Of a DNA stretch of 64,000 nt, positions 23,757 through 36,900 are shown piece by piece (the first letter of the stretch is position 1; each line of letters starts with the position of its first letter). Under the pieces are notes generated by a model. That model was not told the DNA's origin. It was given only the letters and a program-made list of their open reading frames with translations, and did no database searches. Position numbers and translations under genes: made by a program. Source of the DNA: Monilinia fructicola (lineage: Eukaryota; Ascomycota; Leotiomycetes; Helotiales; Sclerotiniaceae); NCBI GenBank assembly GCA_008692225.1, contig VICG01000015.1:1133001-1197000 (forward strand), given 5' to 3'.

Positions 23757-26361
23757 GAGGGAGTGGCTCTCGGGGTGAGTAAGAAAAGAGAGATATCAGT
23801 TTCAGAGACTTCTATCAATCGAAAAAGTTTGTCCATAGTCTTCACAGATCGAGAAACTCAGTTGCATTTGGGCCTGGATAGTAATAGTAGATAGCAAATT
23901 ATATCAGGCTCGGCGTAACGCTGCAACAAACAGGCGTGTTGATGTATGGCCGGTTCTCTTATGTAAACGGCCATTCATTTGTCCGTATCAGTTGCAATCT
24001 TACCAAGAATAAAATTCAGCTAGACATGGTCCGCTACTGTGCTGCCTCTCATGATCACTGCGAGCCGTTATTCAAAATCCAACTAGATTCATGACGTGGG
24101 GAACAAGAAAGAACGAATGGTCCATGTTGGATTCCAGGTCAAGCATCTTCCAGCTTTAAAGAAACCTCGTGCATTGGAACAGGACATAAAGTCGACAAGA
24201 TATATAAATATCCAAATGGTGAGGTTGTATACCAGGTATTCAATGCATACCTAGTACCTACTTGAGTAGCATGTTCTGAGTTGAAATGCTGCAAGGTTAC
24301 TAAACTAAGGTTAGCTGAATACTTCAGCACGAAAGAGAATATTTGAGCATCAAGGGCCATTATGTAATCAACGATCAACCTAATTGAAAGAGCATTGAAG
24401 CGTTCCATTGCTTTCAAACAAATAAACTTTGAACAATCAACATATCAGTCACAGTAATCATCATTATCATCTTACAAAGAAGACTGCAAGTTTCATTCAA
24501 ACATTATTATTTGCGACAAAATGTCGCGAAAAAGAAGACAATTCGGGAGAATGCTGAACAATCAGGGTTATGATACTAATGCCACAGTCTTTCTCTCCAA
24601 GCTTTCGCCTGCACATGCCACCATTTCGATATTGCGATAGGCACATTTCGAGACGATGGTTTCATTAGACAACTTGTCCTTCGATATACTTCTTTTTGCT
24701 CCAACAGGGTGGATTTTAGCTTCATCTATCACGACTGCGAATGTTAGTCGCGCCACATGCCCTATCTTGAAATCGACAATAAGCAATATCTATGGTGGTA
24801 TGTGATCCCCTTTACTGCTGCAGGCAGTATCTACAATCATCTACGTTATGCCTCTGCGTATGCCGATACATATCCCACAAGAACGGCGATACTTCCTTAT
24901 ATGATGGCTTCCAAGTACTTTTTATGTGGTTGGCTTGAAAGGTTGAGGGTTGTTTTCACCCCTCACCAGTAGTTGAGACTGCGGATTGATGGAAGTGGCT
25001 GATATCTATCAGCATGGGCAGACCAAAGGTTGATTTGTGAATATGCCATACCTAATGAATTCTTGATATGCTTGATCGAATTCTCAACACGACGCCAATC
25101 CCGTCGCCAGTACCCTTGATATTCACAAGATGTCAATAGTGGTGGTTGCATTAACAAGGCTGAAGATAGCGCATACATCTCACCGTTAGATGCTTCCCTG
25201 GACTATATTAGGTTTCTAACGATCCTTCATTTTTTTTTGGATCTACCTGACTCCAGACAACAATTGGCTTGCACGCCTTCACAATTCTGACATGGCGGCC
25301 GTTTCTGGTGATTTGAAGCACTCGTTATCCTTACCCATATACTGAGTCTATCAAAAAGCTTTAACCTTGACTGCTACCCCAACAACGTCATTCATAGCCC
25401 TCTGAAAGTGCTTGAGGCTCCAGTCACCTTTCATAGATGTTATCGTCATTCACATCCAGTACCAAGAAAATCCCGCGGAATAACTCAAGAACCTTGCAAT
25501 CATATAAGCGGCGGACCTCCCGAATCGTTGTCTAAAACGCGACTACGAAGGCATTGATCTTTGGCAGAAGGGTTGCAAGAAAGTTGGCTCCCAACTACAT
25601 TGGGGACATTCTTTGCATGTATGACCGGAGAGTATTTTGAGGGTTAGACTCCCTTGGCCTTCGTGCGGAGGCCAGACTCGATTATTGGCATGGCGTGGCC
25701 ATATTGATGATAATTTTCTTTACTTTTACTTGTTATATGTGCGTTTCGGCGCATCGTAGATAGAACTTTGCATACCTTGCGTGACTTCGAAATTGTAAAC
25801 GCGGTCTGGATACCGATGCATGGAACTTGGGGAGGGAAGGGCACGAATCTCGGTAATCTGCTCACTCGGCGTCGGATGATTCTTTTCAATATCTCATCTT
25901 CCTTCTACGGGCCAACGAGTTGTGTGGTATCTTTCTACCATTCTTGGCCAGGTAGTTGTGCATCGCAGATTGCCTATGCTATACCACTCAAAAACCGAAC
26001 CAAACCGAACCAAACCAAAACAAGACAAACAAAAGAAAAGAAAGGCAGGAACACTTTTATCGGATTCGACTTCTATTCAGCAGCACCACAACAACAAATT
26101 GGCAAGTCATACAAATCAGATAGGTAATGTAACACAAATTCCCTCCCAAATTTTTTGTTCCATCTTCATCTGCTACTATTTAATTTGCAAGGTTCTCATA
26201 CTTCTTTTCTTCAAAGTTATTTTCTACCTAAGTCGACATTTTTCTCCAGATCGGATCTTTTGTGTCGCATTATAGCCATATAATGTCAATCCATCGACTC
26301 AATTCTCGCTAAGCCTAATGAAGCGCGCCACTTTAGCAAAATCATCGACATTGACTCAATT

Positions 26362-29300
26362 ATGCCTTCAACTCCACCACAAAAAGAACACCTTACCGCT
26401 CGAGATGCGATCGCGCTCGAGATGAAAGACAGCTGGAGCCCCGGTGACGATCGTAGAGATAGAGGTAGAGTAGACCGAGGAGTTATTGAACGTCGGTCGA
26501 GGAGATCAAGGTCTCCCACGTCACGTCGACCGGACACTGACAGGACACCAAACATAAGAGACCGCAGTACCGATAGGTCAAGACCATCACAAGAAGTGGA
26601 AAGGCGAGAACGCAGCCCAGACCGCAGAAGACAATTGTCTCCTAGGCCAGGAAAAGACTTGCAAGAAGAGGTGTTGAAGCGCAATCAAGGCAGGGAACTA
26701 CTATTGGAAACGCGAGGCGCAGATACAGTAAGAGGGAATACAGTACATTCTCCCCAACCGATCAAACGAAGGAAGAGTCGCAGCCCCTCGCCGGGTCGCA
26801 ATCAGCAAAAGAAAGCTCGAAGAAATTCTCGCAGTCCAGTACGGCACAACGGAGCTAATAAAGGCTCATCCCGGCGAGATAGGAAGCGACGCAATCGGTC
26901 TGCATCACAACATAGAAATCGACAATCTGAACAAAATAGAAACAATCAACGCGACGAAGGAAACCCTAGAAACCGCAGAGATTTCGGAAAGAACGATAAA
27001 CGTGGGCGATCTCCTGGCCACAATCGTGATAAATACGAAAAAACTCGTCCATCATCGTCATTGGACTACGACGACCCCCCAACGAATCGCAATCAATCTC
27101 CACAGAGAAGTACTGAGAAAGAACACAAGGACGGAGGGAGACCAGCATCAGATTCCATCGAGAGCAAGGAGAAGAAGCGAGACCTTTCACCATACTTAAA
27201 CCGCCGATCCCCAGAGGTAGATAGATACGAACATCCGAATCGAGGCCGTCGTCAATCACCTCGTGCACCGAAAGGACCAAAGGGGAATAGGAGACGTTCT
27301 CCAAAGCGAGACAAGGGGCGGCCTCCACGAGACGAATATCGCCCGAATAACAAAACCCGAGGTCGGCCTACATCCGCAGCTTCAGGCGCGAATAGTATTG
27401 AGGTTAAGTCGGATAAGATGGCCAACAGAGGATTCTATGGGAACCAACAAGGGTTCAATCCAAACCAGCAGATGCAGGCCGCATTTCCTCTAAAACCTCA
27501 ATTCAACCAAGTTCCTCAAGGATCTCAAGCTGATCCACGGCAATTTTCACAATCTCCACAGCATCAGATGACTCCAAACTCGTATCATGGCTCACCTCAA
27601 GCACAATCGCCATACTCTTCTGGGCGTGGAAATTGGAATGGCTCACAGCAACAACAATTTTCACCTACTTCGTAAGCTGTCCTATGGTAGTATTGATAAT
27701 TTCAGAATCTAACGAGACTTGCAGGCAATTCCAAACAAATTACCAGCAGCAACCGGGGTATGCTACTCCTACTGGCCCACAAAGTCAAATCTATGGCAAT
27801 CAAGCACAATCTCCTTCCTACCAAGCGCCTCCTACAGGGCCGATGAACAATAACTTCAGAGGCAACCAACGAAATTTCCGAGGTAATAATTTCAATCAGA
27901 GAGGTGGTCGTGGCAATCAGTTCAATACTCAATGGAATCCTCCGTCGGGTCCTTCTAGCGCTAGTCGTGGCCAGTTCCCCAATTCTGGTAATGTCACGCC
28001 TCAGCACATGTCTCCTCAGCAGCAGTTCTCAACGCAGAACCCACTTGATGCTGGTGCAATGCCACTACCAAATCAGATAGACGAAAGCGAAGACTTGTTT
28101 AGACCGTCAAAAGATCTCCAGGCCGAAGATACTAGCAAGAAGAATGATGAGGAACAGATGCCCCCTCCCAGTCGACCACCACCAACAGGACCCCAAAGCC
28201 AACAGAATTCCTCAAAATTTAGCTTTGCCTTCAAAGGTCCGGCGAAAGCAGCTACTACTCCGAAACCAGAAATTTCTCAAAAACTGAATGCAGCACCGAT
28301 AAAACGAGATATGCAAAACAGCCCTCGTGGCCCTGCAGCAGCACGAAACATTCCCACTGAACCCGCTTCTGCAAGAGCACAACACGCGTTCCGTGAGCCA
28401 CCGCCCCCTGTTACACGCAAGGTCAAGAAGATCATGCAACGTTTGAAGCCAAAGCCACAATTGCTCCCCGAATATAAGGCATCAGATTCTGTATACTATC
28501 GAAAGCCTGGTAATGAATCAGTGGTGGGATCTGGAACTTATGGCAAAGTGTTCAAAGCCATCCACGTCTACACAAAGAAGTTGGTTGCTTTGAAGAAGAT
28601 ACGTATGGAAGGAGAACGTGATGGCTTTCCTGTGACTGCGGTACGAGAGATTAAACTGCTTCAATCCCTGAAGCACGCAAATATTGTTAATTTACAAGAG
28701 GTTATGGTGGAAAAGAACGACTGTTTCATGGTGTTCGAATATCTGTCACACGATCTGACCGGCTTGCTCAATCATCCGTCTTTCAAATTGGACGCTGCTC
28801 ACAAAAAGCATCTTGCTAAACAGCTTTTCGAAGGTCTCGATTACCTCCATCGCCGAGGTGTTCTACATCGGGATATTAAAGCAGCAAACATCCTTGTCAG
28901 TGATGAAGGCCAACTGAAATTAGCAGATTTTGGACTGGCTCGATTCTACGCAAAGCGAAGGCAGCTTGATTATACCAATCGTGTTATCACCATCTGGTAT
29001 CGTTCACCAGAACTTCTCCTTGGCGAGACACAATATGGTCCTGCAGTCGACATCTGGAGCGCAGCCTGTGTCTTAGTTGAAATCTTCACTCGGCACGCAA
29101 TATTTCCTGGAGACGGTGGTGAAATCAATCAACTTGAGAAAATCTACGCTGTACTCGGAACGCCTAATCGAAGCGATTGGCCTGGCTTAGTAGACATGGC
29201 ATGGTTCGAACTACTTAGGCCTTCTGCCAAACGTTCCAACGTCTTTGCAGAGAAGTATAAAGAACGAGTTACACCTGCTGCGTTTAAGCTATTGGAAGAC

Positions 29301-29700
29301 ATGTTTCAATATGATCCTGCTAAGAGACCTTCTGCTTCTGATGTTCTTGAGCATCCTTATTTCACAACGGAAGAGCCGATGCCGAAACAGGCTATTGAGT
29401 ATGTGGTTTCCTTATTTCTTGATATTCTTACTAAGTGATCATTAACTAAAATTTTGAAACAGGCTCAAGGAATTGAAGGGCGATTGGCACGAGTTTGAAT
29501 CCAAAGCGTTACGTAAAGAAAACGAGCGTAAGGATAAAGAGGCTCGAAGAGCAGCGCAGAAGGAAAAAGAGAAGAAGAGAAGTGCAGATGGTGAAGCAAC
29601 TTCTGATAGAGACCCAAAACGAATAATGATGGGACCCCCAAGCATACCACCTCCGTCTTCCATACCCAAAAATGAAGAGGTCACCGCTTCAAATAACTAA
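26362..29700 (+). CDS. CTK1: CTK1/CDK12-type RNA polymerase II CTD kinase
   Basis: This is the cyclin-dependent kinase subunit (CTDK-I alpha) that phosphorylates Ser2 of the RNA polymerase II C-terminal repeat during elongation. Exons 26362-27671, 27725-29398 and 29463-29700 join in frame to 1073 residues. Residues 1 to about 340 are rich in Arg-Ser, Arg-Asp and Ser-Pro dipeptides. The next 330 are Gln/Asn/Pro-rich and disordered. The kinase domain spans about 690-985: glycine loop GSGTYGKVF, catalytic Lys727, the cyclin-binding helix PVTAVRE (a PITAIRE variant, diagnostic for this group), HRDIKAAN with Asp820, DFGLAR with Asp838 and a threonine in the T-loop segment TNRVITIWYRSPE. A basic tail (KEKEKKR) follows. 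The partners would be a cyclin K/Ctk2 homologue and Ctk3, not in this window. The Bur1/CDK9 alternative is less likely given the PVTAVRE helix and long RS-rich N-terminus. The 3' end converges on MCM5. Confidence 0.93.
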
Positions 29701-30897
29701 GATATTCCAGATGAAACACCCCATAGTGGGTTGGGAAATTCCAAGAAAAGCTTGCAGGATTGTACATTTGGGAAGGGGCGCTTTTAGCATGCACACGTCG
29801 AGCAAAGCTTTTGTAAGATTAGATATTCATAACCAGAGTACTTAATGGGAAGCGAATGGCTCTTCACGGGATCCTTCAAATGAGAAGTTTAGGGGATAGA
29901 CGATGAGCGGGAGCGGGCGTTTAGGTGGTGATGATGAACAGGATGGAGGAATGCATGCATATGTCTCTACAAGAGCACGCCGGGAAATCCAATGCCCCCT
30001 TTCCACCTTTTGATTTGTTCTTGAAAGGGGACGCCATGTGGATAAATATTGTGATATAGGAACGAATGCAATGACATCAAGACAATTCGTCGCGTTATAG
30101 TATTTATGGTGGCATGCGAATTGTTTCATGCCATGGTATGTTGTGAGATGATATGAGATGTTATTGGAATGACATGGCAAAGTACACGAAGTTGAGATTC
30201 ACTCTCATCTTGAGTCTGCCATGCCATATCATACCGATCTTGACGTGAATATCGCGTGCATTCTCTAAACAGAGTATCTGGACTTCGAGAAAATAAGAAG
30301 AATACCTACCTAATGGATATAGACTATTCAGGTGAAGATAAAGAAAGGGGAAGAGGAAAGGGAAAGGCAAATGAGGATGGTTAACAAACGATATAATGGC
30401 CAGTTTGAAACGCGAGACGGCGGAGGGGATCAGGTGAATAGGCGTTGGGGATTTGAGAGCTTTTTGCTGATGTGGATTAGATGATGGGGGTTAAGCGAGG
30501 AATGAGGGGGTGAATGAGGGGGAATGAGGGTGAATGAGGAGGTGAATGTGGAGAAAGATCTAGGCTCGCATGAGAATCCATTAGTTTTATACTTTCTTCA
30601 GAAGTTTATTAATATGAAAGAGGGGGCAAGCATATTGCATGTTGAAACCTCAAAAAGATTCTGGTTCAATGTAAAATGAAATTGGGCGGCATGTAGATTG
30701 TCCCTTTCTAAAATTCTCTCAATACAGCTGTCATCGGGAAAAATGATAACGTCAGATCATGGGGCACATCATAATATTACCAGACTGTGAAACCGCTGAT
30801 CTCCCTTCGCATCCTATGCGTAAATAACATAATGTTCTTTTCGTCCCAACGCCAAACGCAATTATTCATGCAGACATCAAACATCACTCTCGCCCTC
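29701..30897. other. Convergent intergenic region, CTK1 to MCM5
   Basis: This holds the 3' flanks of two convergent genes. GGGTGAATGAGG-type repeats occur at about 30500-30550. No gene or RNA was recognised. Confidence 0.5.
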
Positions 30898-33229
30898 TTA
30901 AGCCCCGCTTCTATAAACCTGACTACCTTGTCCCCTAATGGCAATGGTGTCTCTCCTCTGTAGCACCACCAATGCTCTCTCCAAACTCATCTCGCTAAAG
31001 CCTCGTCCCTCGCACATTTCTCTCTTCAGAGTCGCCAAGCTCGTGCTCCATCCGACTGGCAATCTCTTCTTCAGTTCCTCTTCTAACCTTGCAACTTCGT
31101 CTTGCAGTTCCCTACTTCCTTGTTGGGCGACACCTTGTTGCACGGCATCCATCGTGGATGCCAAGAATAGTCGGATTGCTTCATCTACGTGATGTTCATG
31201 GGCAATCGGGGATAGGGAAATTTTAGCGAGCGATTCTGTTATTCGGATGATGGCTTCCAGCTGACGGACGGTAATGGGGATGGAAGAGCGTACGTTTGTT
31301 GTCATTTCGGTGGCGTGGACTTGTTTTCGGATGGAAACGAAGTGAGAGGAGAGCTTTTCAGCGGCTTCTGGGGAGAGACGGGGCGCGCAGCGACTAGAAA
31401 TTGTTAGTTTTGTTGTCTCATACTGCATTGAAATGAGAAAGAAGTAATACGTACGATTTACAATAGCTGATGTATCTCTTCATCTTTTCGACAGGAATCT
31501 CCGACTCGGCCTGTTCTTCCCTTCCTCTACCACCCATGTGAACATTCATAACGTGTCTTGCCATCTTTTCATCTTTACCTCTCTCGTGTTCATCCTTAAC
31601 TATGAAGATCATATCGAAACGCGACAGAATTGTGGTTTGGAAATCGATGTTCTCGCCTGGAGATTTGAGATCATCATAACGTCCGAAAATAGGATTGGCT
31701 GCAGCGAGAACGGAAGTTCGTGCATTGAGAATGGTAGTAATACCAGCTTTAGCGATCGAGATGGTTTGTTGTTCCATAGCTTCGTGGATAGCTACTCGAT
31801 CCTCATCACGCATTTTGTCGAATTCGTCAATACATACCACACCTCCATCAGCAAGAACCATAGCTCCTCCCTCGAGGTAGAATTCTCGGGTTGTATGATC
31901 ACGCTGCACGGAGGCAGTAAGACCGGCGGCTGAAGATCCTTTTCCAGACGTGTATATAGCGATAGGAGCGACTTTTTCGACGAATTTTAGAAGTTGAGAT
32001 TTGGCAGTTCCGGGATCACCGAGTAGCAGGACGTTAATATCACCACGAAGTTTCATACCATCAGGAAGGATCTTTTTAGACCCACCCAGCAGAAGACATG
32101 CTATCGCTTTTTTGATATCGTTATTGCCATAGATAGATGGGGCGATGCAGGAAGCGAAGACATTATAGAGGTCAGGTCTTCGTGACATTTCAAGAAATTC
32201 TTGTTCCTCCTCTTCCGAAAATATTGCGTTCCCCTTTGCTGTGTGATCAACATCGCTATGAATACCAACTGCTCTTAAGTATGGAGTTCGAATGGCAACG
32301 GCTGAAGTAGTGGAGGAGCCTTTTGTGTTTTTATTTTGATAGATGGAAAAAATACCAGTAATCATACATCTTGTACCGGGTACCACACGATTCGTCAAGT
32401 ATCTATCGGTTGAAATAAGAACGTGTCGCGGCAGTTCTCCTACTGGAACTTGATCTGGAGCTTCTTGAAGCTTAATGATTTGTTGATCAACAAATTGAGA
32501 AGATTCATGAACAACCACATATGGGTCCATCGGACAAGGTTCATCTCCAGGCATCTTTTGTCTATCGCAAATCCTGGGTAGTGAAACACCAGAAAACCCC
32601 CCAGCTACTGGTAAGACTTTTGTAGAACGACAGTTTCGACATTGTATATTGAGAGCCGTTGCTTTTGAGGATAGTACTGAGGCTCCAATGACGATACCTG
32701 GTACTCGTACAAGTCGCGATATAGCGAGAGCATCTAGGTCTCGAATAGAGATTTCGGAGGCCGTGGAGTGAAGGAGGAGTTGATGTTCGGGAAGGACAAT
32801 ATCTCTATCTGAGGGATATACGATTCGATGGGTACATCTTTTCAGAGCACTTTCAAACTGGGGTAGTATTAGAAAAGAACTGTCAGAGGTTCTTGAAGGG
32901 TTATTACCAATGGTATAATCTCTGCAGGTTCTGTCGCAAGCCGGTGTGCAAGCTCTTCATTGAAGGATATCAAATGCCCAACATCGACGTCGCAAAAGTA
33001 TTGTTTCAGTAGCACATTTTCGCGAATTTGATCTCTGTATAAAATTGATTAACATGATATTGCACAAGAGTAAAAGAGTAAATGTTTCATACCTGTAGAT
33101 GAAGGCATTATCAATGCGAAATTGGAGAATGAATTGTTCTAATTGCGACTGTACCTGGCCCCGAGTATCTTCATTGTCGCCATACTCAGGTGGTAGAACA
33201 CTCAAGGAAAACACAGACTGGCGATCCAT
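30898..33229 (-). CDS. MCM5: DNA replication licensing factor MCM5
   Basis: This is a subunit of the hexameric MCM2-7 helicase that unwinds DNA at replication origins. Four minus-strand exons (33229-33093, 33034-32908, 32857-31455, 31393-30898) close in frame to 720 residues, the normal length. The N-terminal part holds a zinc-binding site (CRNC, then [13 protein letters not shown]). The AAA+ core has Walker [10 protein letters not shown] (near 32000), Walker B CIDEFDKM (near 31820), sensor segment [11 protein letters not shown] and the arginine-finger motif LSRFD. The C-terminus carries the winged-helix region typical of MCM5. The start at 33229 ([17 protein letters not shown]) fits family N-termini. 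It is divergent from VPS54, and the shared promoter contains an ACGCGT box suggesting G1/S-phase expression. Nothing is missing or unusual in the coding sequence. Confidence 0.97.
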
Positions 33230-33957
33230 CTTATGGTTGGTATATTTTTCTGTTGTTGAGTGTGAATGCGGGGTTCTTGATATTGTTGATGAATAATAAT
33301 TAGTAATTCTACTGTTGTCCTGCTGTTGCTAAGTGAGAGAACCTGAGGTTTTTTGATGAGACGCGTTTTCTCCTTTTTTGAACGCGACAAATTCGTGTAA
33401 AGTGTCTGCATACCTGGTAGGACCGGCAGATCTACGGCGTACAGTACTAGTGAATGCCCAGGCGGTTCTCTAGCTACCCAGCCACAGCTTCGTTCCATGA
33501 TCAGCCACAGCCTTGAGGCCTCAGCCTCATCTCTCAGGTAGCCAATTAAATGTCGACAATGCATATGAACGTTGAACGGAAGGCTGAAAGAACGAAACAT
33601 CACTTCAATGGACTTTCAACACTTTCATACGAATAGAACAATCAATGAATTAATGAATATGCAACATGCACGACTCTACGACATGACAACTTTGACAAAC
33701 TCTTCTCCCCAAACTTCTGTTTACCAGCAATGATACCCTCCCTCCACATAACGTTTAGAGTTTGTCAACAAATCCGTGTCAACTAGCTTACGAATGCGCC
33801 TTCGTGGCCTGTACATTGGAAGTAACTTGATAGTCTTTTTCGATTTCTTACCTTTCGAACTACACTTTAGTTGTCGCCGGCTTTAAATTAACATTGCGCG
33901 GCTGTGGGGGAGGTTGAGGTTTTGTAGGGCGACCAATCCATAAATATAAGTTAGATA
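33230..33957. promoter_or_regulatory. Divergent promoter between MCM5 and VPS54
   Basis: The 728 bp between two start codons serve MCM5 to the left and VPS54 to the right. Two MCB-like sites are close to MCM5 (listed separately). The VPS54-proximal half has GC-rich patches and a short TAAATATAAG stretch just before its ATG. A minus-strand open frame covers part of it but has no family features. Confidence 0.6.
33361..33366. promoter_or_regulatory. MluI cell-cycle box (MCB) upstream of MCM5
   Basis: A perfect ACGCGT palindrome lies 132 bp before the MCM5 start codon. In yeasts this is the binding site of the MBF complex that drives G1/S genes, including MCM genes. A second, near-match ACGCGA is at 33382-33387, one to two helical turns away. 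Function in this organism is inferred. Confidence 0.6.
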
Positions 33958-36900
33958 ATGGATCGTTCCCCGGCACCGTCACAGTTCTCTGTGGATAGTC
34001 TTTCTCCTACATCCCCTCGGAACGAATATCCTTTCCCAAGGTTTGTTGTGAAAGTCGACATTCAAAGAAACCCAAATGCTGATATCTGGTAGACCAGGTT
34101 CTTCCAGTGGCCGTCTTCATCCTCGGCGCGAGTCAACAGCCAGCTCGATACACTCGATAGGAGGAACATTGGATACAGTCTCGCAATGGCATGGATTAAA
34201 TGAATCGGGGCAGAACGGTATGTTTTAAAATAAACAGGCGAGCTCGCCCACTAATACACGCTAGCTATATCTACGCTGTTACAGCCCCCAATCGTTCGAA
34301 CTGGTCTTATTCCTCACACTTCAGCCCCAGCATCGAGTGCACATAAACCTCCGACGGCTCGAGATATACCCCCGGTAACACTCACAAATATACCTCACGT
34401 CGATCCTTCGGAATTCAAATCGTATTTGACTCAAGTAGGAGCAACCTATGATGCATTGCAAAGAGCGAAAGAGAACGAGGAAGAGGGAGGAACTCAGCTC
34501 TTACGCAAAGGCAGCAAAGCGGACGATTTCTCGGATATTCTAGATTTCGACGCGCGGACACCTAAACTTTCGAGAAAAGCCTCTTTGGCTTCTCTTGCGT
34601 CGTTGGAGAGCTCATCGGCTTCAGCTCGGAGGAAATCGAGTAGTGGACGAAGAGCTCTACATGCGCCAACTCCAATTTCTACAGTTCCCAACGTGTATTT
34701 TGAGGAAGATTTCCACTTAGAAAATCCAAGGACCTTTGATGTTGTCAGCGAACGCTCAGAGGTCATTCGGCCAACGTCAGGCTCCCCTGACGAGCGTCGA
34801 GCAAGTAATGGCCCCACAATCAATCCCAGAAAAGCTCTGGCTACGAATGCTATTCTTCAGGAGAAGTTGTCTTGGTATATGGACACTATTGAGGTGCATC
34901 TAATATCTTCGATATCTACGGCCTCGACTTCTTTTTTTGCGGCATTAGGGTCTTTAAGAGAACTGCATTCCGAGGCAGCGGTTTCAGTAGATAGGATCAA
35001 AACCCTGAGAAAGGAATTGGAAGATTTAGACGAAGAAATGGTCACGGGAGGATTAAAAATTGTAAATCTGCAAAGAAGGAAAGAGAATTTGAAGCAATTA
35101 AATGACGCGGTTCAGCAACTTAAACAAATAGTGAACGCCGTTGCGAGCTGTGAATCAATGGTGGAGAATGGCGATGTTGAACAAGCATTGGATGCTATCG
35201 ATGCGCTGGAGAAACTCATCGCGGGCGAGGAGACACTGAGCAAACCGGGCCAGCGAAAGGTGCAACTCCGTGACTTGAGAGGTGCCATAGCCTTGCAAGG
35301 AGTAACTAATGATTTGGATACTTTACGTTTCCGGATCGGCAAAAATTTCGAGTCTAGATTTCTTCAAGCTCTTCTTGGCGATCTTAGGCGGCATGTTGAA
35401 ACAGTATCTACCGAAGAAACACTGCAACGTTGGAGCAATACGTCTTCGAGATCAAGAGGCAATCAGAATCGCGAAACATCGTCGCAACAGCCCATCTATC
35501 TGACAGTTTCTGATGAATTTCGAACAGAATTGTTATCTAACCTGAGCGGTTTATATAGGGCCAAACATACTTCGGCTGCAACTTCTGCATTTAGAGATGC
35601 CGTATTGCGGGAGGTGCGAAATATTATTCGACGTTTTCTCCCTAGCTCAAATGATGATGACGCTGATTCTATGATGTCGGCGTCCACGATTGGTGCTGCT
35701 AGACAAAGGAATCAGCAAGAAAAATCAATGATACTAGCTCGCAATCTCCGTTCATTGGATCCGGATGATGCTGAAGAACTTCTAAAGAAAACTTATATTC
35801 AGGTTGGCGAGACTCTACGAAGACTAGGAACTCAAGTCAAGGTACTGCTAGACGTGACTAGTACTCTTGGGGATCCAGACACTCCTGGGGGCATTAAGTC
35901 TCCCCCACGAAGTCCTGTTTTAGGTTCACTCAATGCTAGAATGAGCCCTAGTTTAAGGGGTAGTTCTGGCAGGGAATTGCAAGAAGAAATGCACCAGACG
36001 CTGGATATGTCAAGTCTCCTGGGACAAGCTGTCGATATTGCTCAAGATAAAATAGTGAAGGTGTTGCGGGTGAGGACAGAACAAAGTACCCATCTCTCTG
36101 TCGAAAGATTCTTACGGTATTTCACACTAAATCTGCTTTTTGCAAATGAATGCGAAGCTGTATCAGGCAGAAGTGGCACGTCACTAAAAAATGTGGTTAA
36201 TGGCCATATCAAAGATTATGTTCAGCAACTAGGTGAATCAGAAAGACAGAGTCTGGCTACAGGCATGGAAGCAGATCCTTGGAATGCCAAGGATTTCACT
36301 GATGATGATAAAGAAATATTGTCGAGAATACTTTCCGCAAGCACACAAGATGTCGAAGCCTGGAGCTCCGGCAGTAAAGTATGGCAGTCTTGTGCGGATT
36401 CGCCTCTTGGGACTCAATCCTACCTCACACCTCCAACAAATGGTACCCAAAAAAACGGAACCTCGACACCAAACTCTACCTCGACACCTACCAAAAGCCA
36501 AACTCGTTCTGCCGTTATCGATGATGAATCATATATTCTCCCCATATCTGCAATTCTTTGTCTCCATGGACTAGCCTCCCTTCTTCACCTTAATACCGGT
36601 ATTCCGTCCATGACGTCTGAAATTGCTGCTTCGATCCTCTCCTATCTCACACTTTTCAATTCACGCGTGCAACAACTAATCCTCGGAGCTGGAGCTACCA
36701 CTACCGCAGGTCTAAAAAATATCACTACCAAACATCTCGCTCTCGCCGCCCAGGCTACTTCCTTCATATCTGTTCTGATACCATACATTCGCGAATACGT
36801 TCGTCGTCATTCAGGCAACGGCTCCTCCGTCGCCGTTCTCATGGGCGAGTTCGACAAGATCCGCCGAGCATATCTCGAACATCAGCAATTGATCTACGAT

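Larger units (their letters stand above)
19276..26361. other. Large gene-free interval left of the housekeeping block
   Basis: No gene is supported over 7 kb. Simple repeats include CCATTGAT (20033-20060), TTTG tetramers (21132-21171) and AACCGAACCAA/AACAAGAC-type A-rich repeats (25990-26045). A possible gene relic lies at 22.8-23.8 kb. The last 300 bases form the promoter and leader of the CTD kinase. Confidence 0.5.

Noticed and set aside
34494..34823. Antisense frame inside VPS54, and similar antisense frames in CTK1, XRN1 and the F-box gene
   Set aside because: They lie opposite well-supported coding exons and show only mirrored codon bias.
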